Source of the DNA: Stenopsyche tienmushanensis
Taxonomy: Eukaryota > Arthropoda > Insecta > Trichoptera > Stenopsychidae
Reading direction: 5' to 3'
DNA length: 64,000 bases
Assembly: GCA_008973525.1 (NCBI GenBank)
Contig: WACJ01000227.1
Span: 496,001 to 560,000, forward strand
In this document: one piece after another, positions 48,282-60,305 of the stretch
Position numbering within the stretch: position 1 is the stretch's first letter
Layout: every line of letters starts with the position of its first letter
Program-made: the position numbers and the translations under genes
The notes under the pieces: generated by a model
What the model saw: only the letters and a program-made list of their open reading frames with translations
Database searches by the model: none
What the model was told of the DNA's origin: nothing

Positions 48282-51200
48282 TATATTATATATACTAAGA
48301 TATTGAAGAGCTCAACAAAAAAAATCATAAAAATAAAAATTAAAATAAAATAAAATAAATTATATGTATAATAAAAATGACGCGTGCGTGATTCATAAGA
48401 AAAAGAAAAAAGTTTCATATTGTTTTTTCCCATTTGTTAAGAGAAGTTGTTAGCTAAAAGACTGCTTTGTGTGTTGTGTAAAATATAATAAAATAGGTTT
48501 GCTGCTGGTCTAGTGGTTGCTTTATGCTACGTACAGTCACATACACACACAAACACAATAGAGGAGACGCGGCGCATGCGCGTAGCGTCTCTTTGGTGTA
48601 TGCGACGGGCATAGACACGCTAAAAACGTTTCTCTCTCTTTTTCCGGCCGTCTAAGCTGGTTTCCCCCCTTAATCATCAGATAAAGATTAAAATAGTAAA
48701 GTATATCAACAAGGATTAAGGTTAGCTATAGGTATGAGTCCATGAACAGGGAGATGTTTGCTCTGATATACCGTCGCTAGCATCAACTAACCGTTTATCG
48801 TAGCCAGTTTTTTGGGAAATCCCTTCAACTAAAATTTTGAACGTGTATCAAGACTATTAATTATTATTTTTTGCTTAAAATTTGCAAATGAGTATGATTG
48901 CATTTAATTGGTCAAACGATTTTATAGCCAATTTCGTCCCTTTGCAGAATTAATCAAGCATAAAAATAGTCTCTCATCAAGAATTATTGCTAATTTTTAA
49001 TTCCATAAAGCGCGATGGCAGTCATAACACTTTCGAATGTCTAGGTCACTTTAGTTATACTTCTATTATAATAAAGCTTTGTTAGGATGTATTCTAGCTT
49101 TACGATTCAAGGGGTTTCTACGAAATATACGACGTAATATTTACGAACAGTGAACGTTGCCACGAGCAATCTAGAGATCGGAATGCTCGTTACATTGCGA
49201 CTTGGATTAAATGATTCCCATATAATAAATAGTCAGCATTTGTCTTTTAAGGGTGCAATTTTACTTTCTTTTGGTGCGATTAAACGTAGTTGGACTTGAT
49301 CTCGAAAATTGATATACCGCAGTGTTGACGTCAATGCACGGTGGTGGTGTTTCTTATGAAATGTGTCGGACACGCCTCAAATTTTCTTTATGTTGTTGCT
49401 CAAGACGGAGTCCCAGTCCAGAATGTGATGATCGAGTTCGAGTCCACGGTTCGGGCACTTGCTAGATTTAATGAAGCCTATTTCTGGGCATCGGCCACAC
49501 CTCGAGCAAGAGATTTAACGATAAGATGTCACGGGGAGATTGTAAGGCGATTAGCGTTTCTGTTGGGCCGCACTTAATGAGGATATATTGATCCCTTGGC
49601 CCCTCTGATCTGATGTTTCTTTCATGAGGCTTAGCTCTCCGGCGGCCCTGTTTCGTTATTTATAATAACGGGTTAACGAGGCTAAGACGCGCTTCATAAT
49701 TTAGACGATGACGCCTTACTCTTGTCGCACTTCTTCATGGACTGATGATACTCGATGTCTTCCCAGAGTGATATCCAACGATGAATGAGTCCGATTTGGG
49801 GGCGATACCCAATAGAAATTATTAATGAGAGAACAAAATATAGATTCGATTAAAATCGTCTACGTATATAAAATATGAAGATATAACTCTTGTAATTCAT
49901 CAAGTATTTTTGAGCTTTTTTATAAATTCATTAAAGGTGAGATTTTAAGGAATTAAGCAAGAATTCGTTAGGCTTTTCTCATCATTCCGTTGTTGAAAAT
50001 TAGTGATGATTACGTAAATCAGTCTGATAGATGATCGAAAAGATTCTACCAGATTTGAAACACTGATTATCAATTTCATGTTGTCAAAACGTCATCGCTT
50101 TCCATTACCCATGAACGTGGCCAGACCACAGCTCAATACGGCGCCTAATACACGTTCCGTATCGATACATCGATATCCGAATGCAACACTACTACCTTCA
50201 TATATCAACCCAGAATTTCAGTCGTCGACAACTGTTGTATCATTAAAAAAATGTATTTATATTAAAAAATATTGTATTATTAACATGAACCATGAAATTA
50301 GTGTTTTTTTCAAATAATAAACGCTTGGAGGCCACAGATGCTTGCTTATAAACGAACAGACATTTATACGTCGATAAAGTAGGCATATTTATTTCATTAT
50401 GAAATAATCCAATTTGGTTTCAATATAACTTTTCCAAGTTCCAGATAATCTTTAAGAATTTTAATCCAATAAATAACGCTACAAGTTAAGAGAATTTAGA
50501 CAAAACACTTATAATATCTTAACTCTTTAACAGGGCAATTTATTAATTGGAATGTAGTTTTGTACATACTAAAAAAATCAAAGTGATGAAAACGTATAAT
50601 TTGTCGTTGGTAAACAATCATTTTCAACAACAAAAGATACACTTACAACATCAAATGTGTTCATATTATATGATTTGAAAACTTTTTGATGATGAAAAAA
50701 AAATGTATCAAGTCAATCCAAAAGTTCGCGCGCATTTTTGAGATTTTTTTAAAATCAATGTTGTTTGGAAAAAGTGAAACTTCAAGCAGCAATTGGTCGG
50801 AAGAGAGAGGGAGAATCGTTTGTAGTCTCTCCGTCTCCATAGCATGTCTATTGAATTTTATTATATATTATATTACACAAACAAAGCTCAATATTTAGCT
50901 AACAATTTCCGTTAAAAAAAAGAAAAAAAATGCATAAAATCTACTTTTCTTAAGTGGGTATTCCAATGTGAACGCATAAAAAAAGCATATTTTCAATATT
51001 TTTTTTCTATGAACAAGAGTGCTCTTTCTGAATAGTGGAGAGGGGTCTCAGACCCTGAGATTGTACTCCTTTAGGGGTTAAGAGCTAAGATGTTTCACTT
51101 TTAATACGCGAACGTCTAACGCATTTTTTGTCATTTCAGTTTTCGATGTGATTACTTTCATTGTCAAAATTCAATGGGATAAAACAAAACATTTTGCTTG

Positions 51201-52189
51201 ATATATAAGTTAGACAATTAGCTCATAGTTTTTGTTTGCATAATATGCATACAAAATAATTATACATTTGCCAATAAAACGATGTTAAACACGTGTTGCG
51301 CGAATTGACTCTGAAATAATTGCCTCAACGAGTGGCGCACTCGAATAATTGTATTTTGGGTCAAGAACGTCATATTTCAGTATTGATATATTAAAAATAT
51401 TATGAACTAAGCCATTTTATTCCAGTACACAAAGTTTTAAATAAAAAAGCAGAAAAGTGTTTCAGAATGCGAGAGAGCTCAATAACGGATGATGACAATT
51501 TACTTCCACTTCTTAACATTTCATCCCACGCCAAGTTTTCTAGACAAAACCTAGGCGTTAAAGCTTTGGCATTCCGCTTCACATTTTCCGCTGCAATTGC
51601 TTCATTTCCATTGTGAAATTAATCTAGAATTTCATTTCAAGCTTCCACATGAAAAAATATATCTTCAGAAGCTCGTAAGCCAACTGATGTATTAATGATC
51701 CTAATGAGCGAGTGCGACTTAAAATTGTATGAGAGGACTGTATTAAATCTCCGTTTATGGTGCCTCGCTGTAATTTGGTACTCAAGCCACTTATTATTTA
51801 TTAGATCCGAATTTATGGCACGGAAACCGCGCTTGCAGACCTCTTCTGTGGTTATCCGAGGTGGATGTTGGCTGTCAGTCGCACGCGTCTCCTATCAGCA
51901 GCTTTTGCAACTACGCTGGTCGAATAGTAAAGGCCTTCAACAATTGATTGTTGGGCCAAAACATGGCTTTTCACAAGATTAAGCTTTTTCAATCCACCCC
52001 TCCCAATCAAGCCGTGGCTAATAACGCCGTTTTATTAAATGCCCATTGTTGTGCTGCTATTTGGAATTGTGCGATTTCATACTTCATTTCAAAATATTCC
52101 GAAGGCATAATCAATTTCAAATAATTAATTATTGAGCAAATTAAGATGCAAAATTGATTAGCTCTTCGAAATTTCAATTAATCAATTAA
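48282..52189. other. Long non-coding stretch with GC-richer islands
   Basis: No gene recognised. GC-richer islands occur at 48490-48680 (ACGCGGCGCATGCGCGTAGC near 48565), 49120-49800 and 51660-52060. The frame at 49341-49577 begins at GTG and matches nothing known. The 95-codon frame at 51695 is likewise unassigned. Any of these islands could be regulatory, but nothing in the sequence proves it. Confidence 0.4.
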
Positions 52190-52197
52190 ACGATCAA

Positions 52198-52266
52198 GTG
52201 TTGGTATAGTGGCTTAGATTCTGGATTCGTATTATAAAAGTTCGGGTTCAAATCCAGATTGTGGAA
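52198..52266 (+). ncRNA. tRNA-like sequence, probable SINE head or tRNA pseudogene
   Basis: An A-box-like TGGTATAGTGG at 52202-52212 and a B-box-like GGTTCAAATCC at 52245-52255 are separated by 32 bases, as in tRNA genes. The T-arm can be drawn as TCGGG, loop TTCAAAT, CCAGA with one mismatch. The acceptor 5' strand does not pair with the 3' strand and the anticodon stem is poor, so it is not a functional tRNA. A tail continues to about 52620 with ATGGTAAACCACTACATT and GTAAGATCATCTAAGGAG, consistent with the body of a tRNA-derived SINE (inference). Confidence 0.5.
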
Positions 52267-52297
52267 AAAAATTTCACCGTAGCAATAAATTTTGAGA

Positions 52298-52323
52298 GAT
52301 CGGAAATATTAATATTTCTGATC
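52298..52323. repeat. Near-perfect 26-base palindrome
   Basis: GATCGGAAATATT followed directly by AATATTTCTGATC, with one mismatch. It lies just downstream of the tRNA-like head, in the presumed SINE body. Confidence 0.6.
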
Positions 52324-52789
52324 GATCCAGATTTATCCTGATTTCCTGAATTTAAAAAAATAAATGCTGAGATGATTAATAAAATCATGCAGGGACGCTT
52401 ATTAGTAAGTGAGTGAATTTGCAACAATCATTAAATTATCATTTATATATAATAGTAATTTCGCTACTCACTCATAGATTCTCTCCTCTCCTACATTTCC
52501 AAATATTCTTTTCCTTACCACCACGTGTAGAAGATAATGGTAAACCACTACATTAAATCATTTCTCTAGTAAGATCATCTAAGGAGATCCCCTACGTCCG
52601 ATATCGGATATGGCACATTAAGAAAAAATTATAAATGTTAGTTGTATAAAATAGTTTGTATTATTATCAACAGCATATTGCAATTACTTGCATAGGGCAT
52701 AGAGCCTTTATCCACTTACAAAAAAAGGTCGTGTTCATATAATCTGTTTCATAAATTTACGTTCTTGTACGATATTAACATTGGATGTA

Positions 52790-53260
52790 TAGATTTTTAA
52801 AATACTTTTTTCCACCAAATTTAAGCAAAGTTTGATTTTTTTAATCAACAAAGTCACTTTCAAAAGTGATACATTAATTCCAACGTTTCTCTAACCTTTT
52901 GATGCTTTCATTGGAGTCATTCCTCGAAGCAAAGGAAAAAAGGTCTGCAAACAGATAGTAGTCACTGAAGATCAGACTTGGAAAATAAGGTGGACGGAGA
53001 AGCAATTTGAAGTGCAATTCATGCAATTTTGCCAATGTTGCAATCGACTTGTGACACGGTATATTGTCTCGGTGAAAGAGCACTTTTATTTCTTCATTTG
53101 GGGTCGTTTTTCGCAATGTATTCCTTCAAATGCAGCAATAACACCATATAATATTCGATATTGATGATTCTTCCCTTTTCAAGGTAATTCACGAATAAAA
53201 TACCGTGTGCATTTCAAGAAATGGAGGCCTAAACCTTCCACAAAATTATTGACTGATGTA
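52790..53260 (-). pseudogene. Mariner (SETMAR/GVQW-like) transposase relic, C-terminal half
   Basis: On the - strand: NAHGILFVNYLEKGRIINIE, YYMVLLLHLKEYIAKNDPK, then after a frameshift EIKVLFHRDNIPCHKSIATL, LAKLHELHFKLLLRPPYFPS and DYYLFADLFSFAS. It ends with SIKRLEKRWN, then CITFESDFVD beyond a stop. These are the FWDAHGI, LFHQDNAPCH, PPYSPDLAPSDY-LFADL and RWN-CI-LEGNYVD blocks of this mariner type. The HRDN block keeps its Asp, while SPDLAPSDY is decayed to FPSLIFSDYY. No ends found. It belongs to the same broad family as the N-terminal relic at 45.1-45.7 kb. Confidence 0.85.
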
Positions 53261-56200
53261 CATTTAGGTATATTTTTGTATTATTCCATAAATAATGATC
53301 ACCAAAAATACTAGTAAATAATTTTAATTTTGCTCATACAGTTCAAATTCAGTCAAATTAAATAGTTCAGTAAAGCTAGTGTTAAAGATAGTATGATCCC
53401 CGAGATTCATTCGTTAACACTCATCGAGCGGGTCACAAAATTGAGCGATTTAAAAAGCACAGTCTGTTCTATCTTTGCAAAGGTTCGACTAAATATTTAC
53501 ATGACAAGTACTTTAGAATTGCAACTGTGTAGAATAGATCACGACATTATCTCAGTGAATCTGTTTGGATGTGAACAAAGTAGAAGCGCTTTTTACGTCA
53601 TGATGACGAGCTTTATATCAACTTTAAAGGAGCGATTCCATGTTCTTGTGGGCCCAGCATAATCGGATAAATTACTATTCTGGCTTCTCTCTGCATATAA
53701 ACGTAGGACTTGAAAGCACAAAAGTACCGCAAATATGAGGGTACTACCCCTTTTCTATTTCGATACAAAAGCTCATGCATTGTAGTTATTCGGTCATTTA
53801 ATTACAGCATCCAACAGCAAAAAGTCGGGGTCGTTATAAAGAACACCAGCAATGGCTTTGTTCTGTAATACATAAGAAGAACGGCACTGTCTTCATTATA
53901 CCTCATAATCAGCTTTGCTCTTTTCATTATATATGAAGCAAATTAATGGATGTCAAAGAACTCTAATATAATCGTTTTCATTGACGTCGTGATATACTAC
54001 TATGACAACTAGACGACAGATTACGTGGTCATCTTAGGCGAATCTGTCGAGAAATAAGCAACATAGAAGTGTTAATATCTGTGTAGGGTGTAATTTTTTT
54101 ACATTGGCTAATATAAAAATTGTTAATATTGGCTTAAAAAAGATGCCCTAAAACATGCACAAACATTAAAATTAATCAAAATGCTTCAATATTTTATGCA
54201 AAATCAATTCAATAAGAAGATGATCTATGTTCATATTTAAATTTGTACATTCATCTGGAGACGATGAGTTTTGACCCATTGTAAAGAGGCTTATTTTATA
54301 TTGTTAAATGGTTATGGAGACCTAATTGCATTCACTTTAATTAAATTTAACACCGTCTGTTCTTGTATTTCATTTATAGGAAGGAGTTTTATGATAATTC
54401 ATCCTATTTTCTCAATTCCCCGAGTCAAATCCAAGGATTAGAAGCCACTGTCGAAATAGGAGAGATGCTTTCATACTCGTTACCAAGAAGATTTCATCAA
54501 GTGAATCCCGCTTGAAGTACAAGTCGTAAAGAGAGTTACTCTTAAATATACTTCAATTCGCCGCAATTCAGTTTGTTTGAGTCTTACGTTCAATTAAATT
54601 TGAAGAATCGAGTTAATATACATTTTTTTTGTGTGTTGGTGAATTCTTATATGCGCTTGACTATATTAATATTGGCGACTCTTTGCTCCGGAGGAACTCT
54701 TAAGACCGTCCATATTATCCCGTAACATTTAACCGGGAGCAACGGATATTACACATTTCTGTCAACACAGAAACGTTAGTAGATCTAATATATATTCCAA
54801 GGGTTGGCAAACGTTTTCACTAAGACCTAGGAGTAATGGTCTTTACATCTATCCTGTGTCGCCACCCTCTCTATTAATTTGAGCCTTTCTCTGTGCTTCT
54901 GCATCAAAGCTGACCCTTTGGGCGACGTCGTCGCTAAATGTCGGCAAAATGATTTCCGATCTCAATGTTCAACATCTCTAATAAGCAAACTGTAATGAAG
55001 GCAATTTGCACATGGTATATTTGGGGCAGAAATTATTGGCTTTTACTTAGTCTTCCATATTGCTAACATTACTATATAATTTTGGTTTTTTGCATGTGTT
55101 AAATTCAATGAGAGATATTTATTTGAATAAAGTTTTACATAGAATTTATCACAATTCTAAAATACATAATAATATATACCGGATCGTACAATGGGCGACG
55201 AAGTTAAGAAACAAGCTTTTGTTGAGCAGTGAACTTGAAGGGTTAGATTAGAGCAATGCTAGATCGGATACCATAACTTTCAAAGTTTATTTGTATATTT
55301 TATTTGGATATATGAAAGAGGTTACAGAAAACCAATTTGATTACGTCTTTTAATATCCCGAAGTACAAAAAAAAATCGTTTTGCCTCAATTTCGCAACAA
55401 AATGTTCACGTTTCGAGCTTTATTCGTCTTGGGGAAGTAATTCAGATTTTATCGTTCCGGTTTTATATTTTATTGAAAAAGAAAAGGCGTTCGTTTTATT
55501 TTATAAAAGAACTCGTTTCAGCAGTCTTGTGCTTCGACCTGTGGGCCAAATTTTCGGAATTGGGTAATTCGTTTGATGGAAGATTTGATGCTCGCGAAAG
55601 GTTGCTATGAAAAAGAACCAGAAGCTGTTAAAGAAAATATTTTCTTTTAATTTATATTCTCGAGTACTTAATGTATTTGGCAAAAATAGTGTTTGCATAT
55701 CAACGGCTAAAAATTATGCTTATAAAATTTTCATAATTAATGCCACTTGTATCCACAATATGAACATTGCTTCGATGAACTAGTTTTAATGGTTTTTGGG
55801 TTGCATTTCGATCTGTCGAGAATGAGAGACTTTGGATCATAAATTATAGATGCAATAAAAACTTTAATTACTTATCTGTTATTTCTATTATGTCCGTTAT
55901 TATAATAGTAATGAAAAAGATATAATAACTTTAATTATAACTTTTGGTGGCATTGGTATTTTAAATCTCACATATTTTTAGCCATAGTCATAGAAAATCA
56001 TGTCAGTAAATCTGTAATCTGGAATTCAAGTAATGCGGATATATTGTAATTTAATTTGGTAATGATGACAAATATTATAGCCACTTGATACTACAATTGC
56101 AGATGTGGTTTGGTATAATAAGCTATTTTAGTCAGTTAATAGTTAATCTATAAATTAATAGATCACAAGAAAATATGGTGATGTGTATAATTAATTTTTT

Positions 56201-57144
56201 TTGCATTGACAGTATAAAAAGAAAGCTTCGCCATATTGTCAAAAACACCAGTTTTTTAGATTCGATTTTTATATTTTAAAAATCATCCTGTATGGTGTTA
56301 TTTTCGATATTTTCTATGTCAATAAAGGTATGACGTTGTCAGTCATAATCAATGATACAGCCGAGAGAAGCTATTTTCATGAATCTATAAATATCATCGA
56401 TCAATCAAACTGTTGCGATCCAACACAGAACGATGTCTGTTTCAATTTGCACCCCACAACTTTCAGCCCTCCGATTGGAACCATTCGGTTTTTTTCGCAC
56501 AACTCTAACGGACTTTTCTTTCGCATTACTCTGGAGCTTTTAAGCTTTTTACAGTTTTGGTCTTGTTTGCCTGATCGTATACGTAATTCAATTTGCGATC
56601 CATATATCGCTTCTAAAGGGCGTCGATGTTTTGGAACGATTTTCTTTGTTCCCGCCGGTTGCTGCACTTGCATGTAAATGCTGGTGGGGTATTTTTATTT
56701 CAAGATGGGGTGGCATACCCCTATAAAGATCGTGATCGAGGGTCTAAATAAGTTTCACTTCCATTTGAGCTGTCTTAAAAATGTTTTATGTCTCGTCTAA
56801 TGCCTCAAATGGATATATCGTGAGATTTGCTGCAGCTTCATTCTTGTCGTGATGAGCTTTATTTTGAACACAGCTATTGTGATATATATTTTCTGATTTC
56901 TTTTGTAGAAAAAGAAAACATGATCCATGGTTATAAGCAAAGATGAATCCAAAATATTTTGATGCTTTATTATTTTTTTAATGTTAAACAATCTTAAAAT
57001 TTATGAACTAGATGATTTTATTTGATAAGAACTTACAGAAGAATCTTAATTAAAATAAGTTTTATATACAGATATATTTTATAGTTGCCATACGTTCATT
57101 TTTTTAAAATTTGTATTGTTTTTATATTTAATTGACATTAGTAA
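53261..57144. other. Non-coding stretch, unassigned frames
   Basis: The ATG-started 115-codon frame at 56330-56677 (+) overlaps a 90-codon frame on the other strand (56401-56673); the sequence there is GC-richer than average. Neither product is recognised, and I do not call a gene. The 89-codon frame at 53393 is also unassigned. The remainder is AT-rich. Confidence 0.4.
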
Positions 57145-57724
57145 GGAATCCAATCCTGAGTCAAAATTTCGATCCCGGGATTTCGGGATTGCATTAAACC
57201 ATCCCGGGACCGGGATTTTCAATAGTTTAAGAAATTGCATCGATAAATTTGATCAAAAATTACTACGAAAGAGTTTTATTTATTTAAGAAAAGATAAAAA
57301 TACAACTCAAAAATAGATAAATAAAACACTAAAAAATTCAAATATTATTTTGAAAATGTGCCCGAAGTAACATTAAAGCATCGAGTGTTTCGCAATTTAC
57401 TCTGGATCTGATTTTGAAAGTCACTCGTTGGAAGTATCGTCACTAGAAACTCGCAAAATTCCCGATTTCCCGACAAATTATTTATTTCCGTCGCTGCAGA
57501 TGAATACTTACATACTATAATACTTTGATGTGATTCGTAATTATAATATGGAGGAATACAAAAATTCTGAACCCCGTATCTATTATTTTTCGTATCGATA
57601 TTCCCATTATTAGAGTCGAGGTGTAGTAAATACATCACCGGTAGGGAAAGGTTAATATAGCAATTTGAAAAACATATATGTACTGTATATATGTAAACAT
57701 AGATTAGACAGTTATTGTCCCTAG
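57145..57724. repeat. CCCGGGAT-family dispersed repeat, copy C (most complete)
   Basis: Starts with GGAATCCAATCCTGAGTC and the block TTTCGATCCCGGGATTTCGG, then ACCATCCCGGGACCGGG. An AT-rich spacer of about 130 bases follows, then the GCCCGAAGTAACATTAAAGC block, then 277 bases closely matching copy A. The 97-codon - strand frame within (57638-57345) is mostly preserved in copy A as well, but is broken there and is not recognisable. The GC-rich palindromic head resembles ends of some hAT-like elements in arthropods, but no transposase or target duplication was found. Confidence 0.7.
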
Positions 57725-59643
57725 GTGTCGTATAAGCTCGTCTTATAGTAGTTACGCCACTGTTTTCAAGGGTTCAGATTTTGGCTTTTCATAGCAAATA
57801 TGTGTTTAATATGTGTAAAATGTGGTCGCTAGTCTTTCTGTAAATTTGAATCCAAAATGATTGAGTTACGAGTCCTATTGCTTAACATTGAGACTATCTT
57901 CAGGGACAAACCTACAATTTTTATGTTTAATTAATTTTAATTTAATTTTATGGCACTATTTTGGGTACTATTTTATAGGAATTATTTTATAAGCAATTTG
58001 TGAGAAAAGAAAAATGGTTGTCATTTAATTTTAAATCGTAATCATGAACACGAAACAGAAATTAATTCATGGACGACCCAGTGTAATTTATTAGTATTCC
58101 AGGGAAAATAGTCATACGTACGTTTTAATGTAATTAATCAAGAACACATTGAGAAATGGCGCGCTGTAAAGCACACTCTAACTTCATAATTCTGCATTAT
58201 GTTTGCTCTGTAAGTACTAACATTTCTCTGAGATTATTAGACTTGCGTTTTGATGTTTGAGTTAGCTAGCTTTTAAATTTTTTTTTATGAATAAAGACAA
58301 CAAAGAGATGCTAACTCTTGATTTCGTGGACCATGTACTTTGCTTTAGATTTGAATAATTTGATCCTTGGTTATTTATATATGTACATTGTAAAGGGTGA
58401 CTTTGGATCCTACATGCAAATGTTGATATGAATGCGTCGTTTGGTTTTACAGTGCCCTTTCGGCTATGAAGGGGTGTATTTGCATTTCTCACAATTTGAG
58501 CCGAAGGCCTATTCGCACGGGCAATATCCGAACATTTGGAATAGATTCGTGCGTTAGAGGCCCCGATTCGCATATCGGGGCCTTTCTTTTATGCTGATCT
58601 TCCCTCATCCCTCCAGCGGGCATGTATCACTTATGATTTAATGTCTATATCGCGGCGAACTACTCGACCGCATTACGTCGTGCGTGTTGGGTCGCAAAAA
58701 CGATTATGCTCCGAATTGGGTTTAACCCGATCCGGCCGTATCTAAACGGCATTTAAAACAGCCCCGAAGAGCTTTTCGGGCGATAACAGTCGTAAAATCT
58801 GTTTCCACATTATTCAGTTTTATAAGATACCCTTTTTTCGTGGGGAAGACTGCCGGGGCTGGAGGGTCGGTCACGTACGCCCGACACGTAGGTTGCCAAC
58901 TTTATAGTGGGGAAGATTTTGAATTCTTTGACGCGGTTTTCATTTAGTTGAGGGATTTATTCTTCCCGTTCTTGCGTTTTTTCGTGTTTGGTAGGAAATG
59001 TCGCCGGCGTGAGGAGGGTGACAATTTGGCTCCGTGGAAAACTCTTCTGCAAACACCTTCGGGCGCGGTGACGCTTTTCCTCCTCTTCCGTCCCACCATT
59101 TCATGGACATAAGCTTAATATGTAGATCTATTTCATCACAGTATAATAAAACCCTTTCATAAATAATTGAATAACAGTATGCACGTATTTAATTAATTAT
59201 TTTAAAACAACAACTTTCAGCAGGCCTCTTGAGCTTATCGAAGCTTCAATTTATAATCTCTTGAATATCGGCTTATATTTCTAAAACTCACTTACGCTGA
59301 TGGGAATTGTTGGAGAAATTTGATTATAACTTGAAGAACTGCGCCAGAATTGCTGCACACTGCCTGTGAATAATATCTCTAAATTCCCTGCATTATTTAC
59401 AAGTTAAGCATTTAATTAAAACAGTTTTAGTCCCGTTATAATATGAAAATTATTGCTTGATACGGTAGATTGTGCTTTTATTAGTAAATAGCTAAACTGT
59501 GCTAATTACTTAAGCTGAGAGAAATTTTAATGTATTTACGCCAGATATTTTGGATTTGAAAACGTATTTACACAAATTTATTTATGACAAAGGCCAAAAG
59601 AGATAAAAGCAATTTAGATGAAAATTAAAAAAAAAATGATATA
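57725..59643. other. Non-coding stretch with a GC-rich island
   Basis: From about 58480 to 59080 the sequence is clearly GC-richer than its surroundings and contains no convincing exon. The 103-codon - strand frame at 58262-58573 covers only its edge and is unrecognised. The island includes a strong hairpin at 58558-58583. Confidence 0.45.
58558..58583. repeat. Perfect 10-bp stem hairpin followed by T-rich run
   Basis: AGGCCCCGAT, loop TCGCAT, ATCGGGGCCT, then TTCTTTT. It has the shape of a bacterial intrinsic terminator, but the surrounding sequence is eukaryotic, so a terminator role is not implied. Confidence 0.7.
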
Positions 59644-59645
59644 CA

Positions 59646-59685
59646 GAGGTTCGGATAATCGAGATTCTACGATTATCCGAACCTC
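59646..59685. repeat. Perfect 16-bp inverted repeat at the pogo left end
   Basis: GAGGTTCGGATAATCG at 59646-59661 and CGATTATCCGAACCTC at 59670-59685, separated by AGATTCTA. It looks like two transposon ends meeting end to end. Confidence 0.85.
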
Positions 59686-59914
59686 GAGTATCCAGATTGT
59701 TCAAAATTACTAATTGTTTAATATCAGAAGATGGAAGCTCAAACGGAAAGCTATGAAAAAATCAGGAAATACAGAAGTTGAAGAGTGTATTTTTATTTGG
59801 TTCATCATCTTGAAAATACTATTAGTATGTTCCAGTAACGCGTTAAAATCTGATATAGAAGACATTGCGGAAGCAATAGCATAAATTTCTATATATACTG
59901 AATGTGAAGAAAAA

Positions 59915-60150
59915 GATGTAATCAAGTGGTTAAATTGCGATGCAAACGATTCTGGATTCTAAATTTTGAATGATGAGGAAATTATTAAAAATATATCTGC
60001 CTCAGATGAAAAAGATCAAGAAGACGAAGAATAAATTTGCGAAGGGTGAGATATTGGTCCTATACATTCTGAAGTGTTTCAGTATTTAAGAGTATTCGCG
60101 ATTTGGCAGCTTCTACAAAAAGACCTAGTTGTTTCAATAAAAAAATATTT
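59915..60150 (+). pseudogene. Tigger/jerky-like transposase C-terminal relic (copy 2)
   Basis: Translation gives VIKWLNCDANDSGF, stop, ILNDEEIIKNISASDEKDQE, DEE-stop, GPIHSEVFQ, then a jump to the SIRDLAAST-like end. It is the same acidic linker and tail as at 6715-7060, sharing two of that copy's stop positions (after DEE and after ICEG). It carries an additional stop after SGF and has lost the 64 bases encoding the AMKWLENQ helix. Sharing of stops means both copies descend from an already dead or non-coding progenitor. Confidence 0.75.
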
Positions 60151-60305
60151 ATTATATGTGTATGTATATTTAAATCTAGACAAATAAGAAATATTCATAC
60201 TTTCTCTGTCTTTTCCTGCCAATTATGATTATTTTCAATTATCCGGATTTTCGTTATCTGGATCACTTTATCCCCAATTAAGTCCGAATAATCGAGTTTC
60301 TATTG

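Larger units (their letters stand above)
59644..60305 (+). mobile_element. pogo/Tigger-like DNA transposon, copy 2
   Basis: TA lies outside both ends (59642-59643 and 60306-60307). The right end, inverted, reads CAATAGAAACTCGATTATTC and continues GGACTTAATTGGGG; it matches the terminus of copy 1 at 6615. The left end contains GATTATCCGAACCTCGAGTA, preceded by its own mirror image, giving a perfect 16-base palindromic repeat with an eight-base spacer. The body carries the transposase C-terminal relic and a subterminal inverted motif (AATTATCCGGATTTTCG near 60238). At about 660 bases it is a strongly deleted copy. Confidence 0.8.

Noticed and set aside
48500..48560. tRNA-like A box (TGGTCTAGTGG)
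   Set aside because: No B box at the expected spacing, so not called as an RNA gene.
49341..49577. 78-codon + strand frame as a gene
   Set aside because: Starts at GTG, no known motif, no supporting splice or promoter signal.
56330..56677. 115-codon + strand frame and overlapping 90-codon - strand frame
   Set aside because: Both are open over the same GC-richer sequence, neither is recognisable, and at most one could be real; left unannotated as a gene.
58558..58590. Bacterial intrinsic terminator, hence bacterial contamination or transfer
   Set aside because: The flanks are the same AT-rich eukaryotic sequence with arthropod transposons, and there are no bacterial-type genes.
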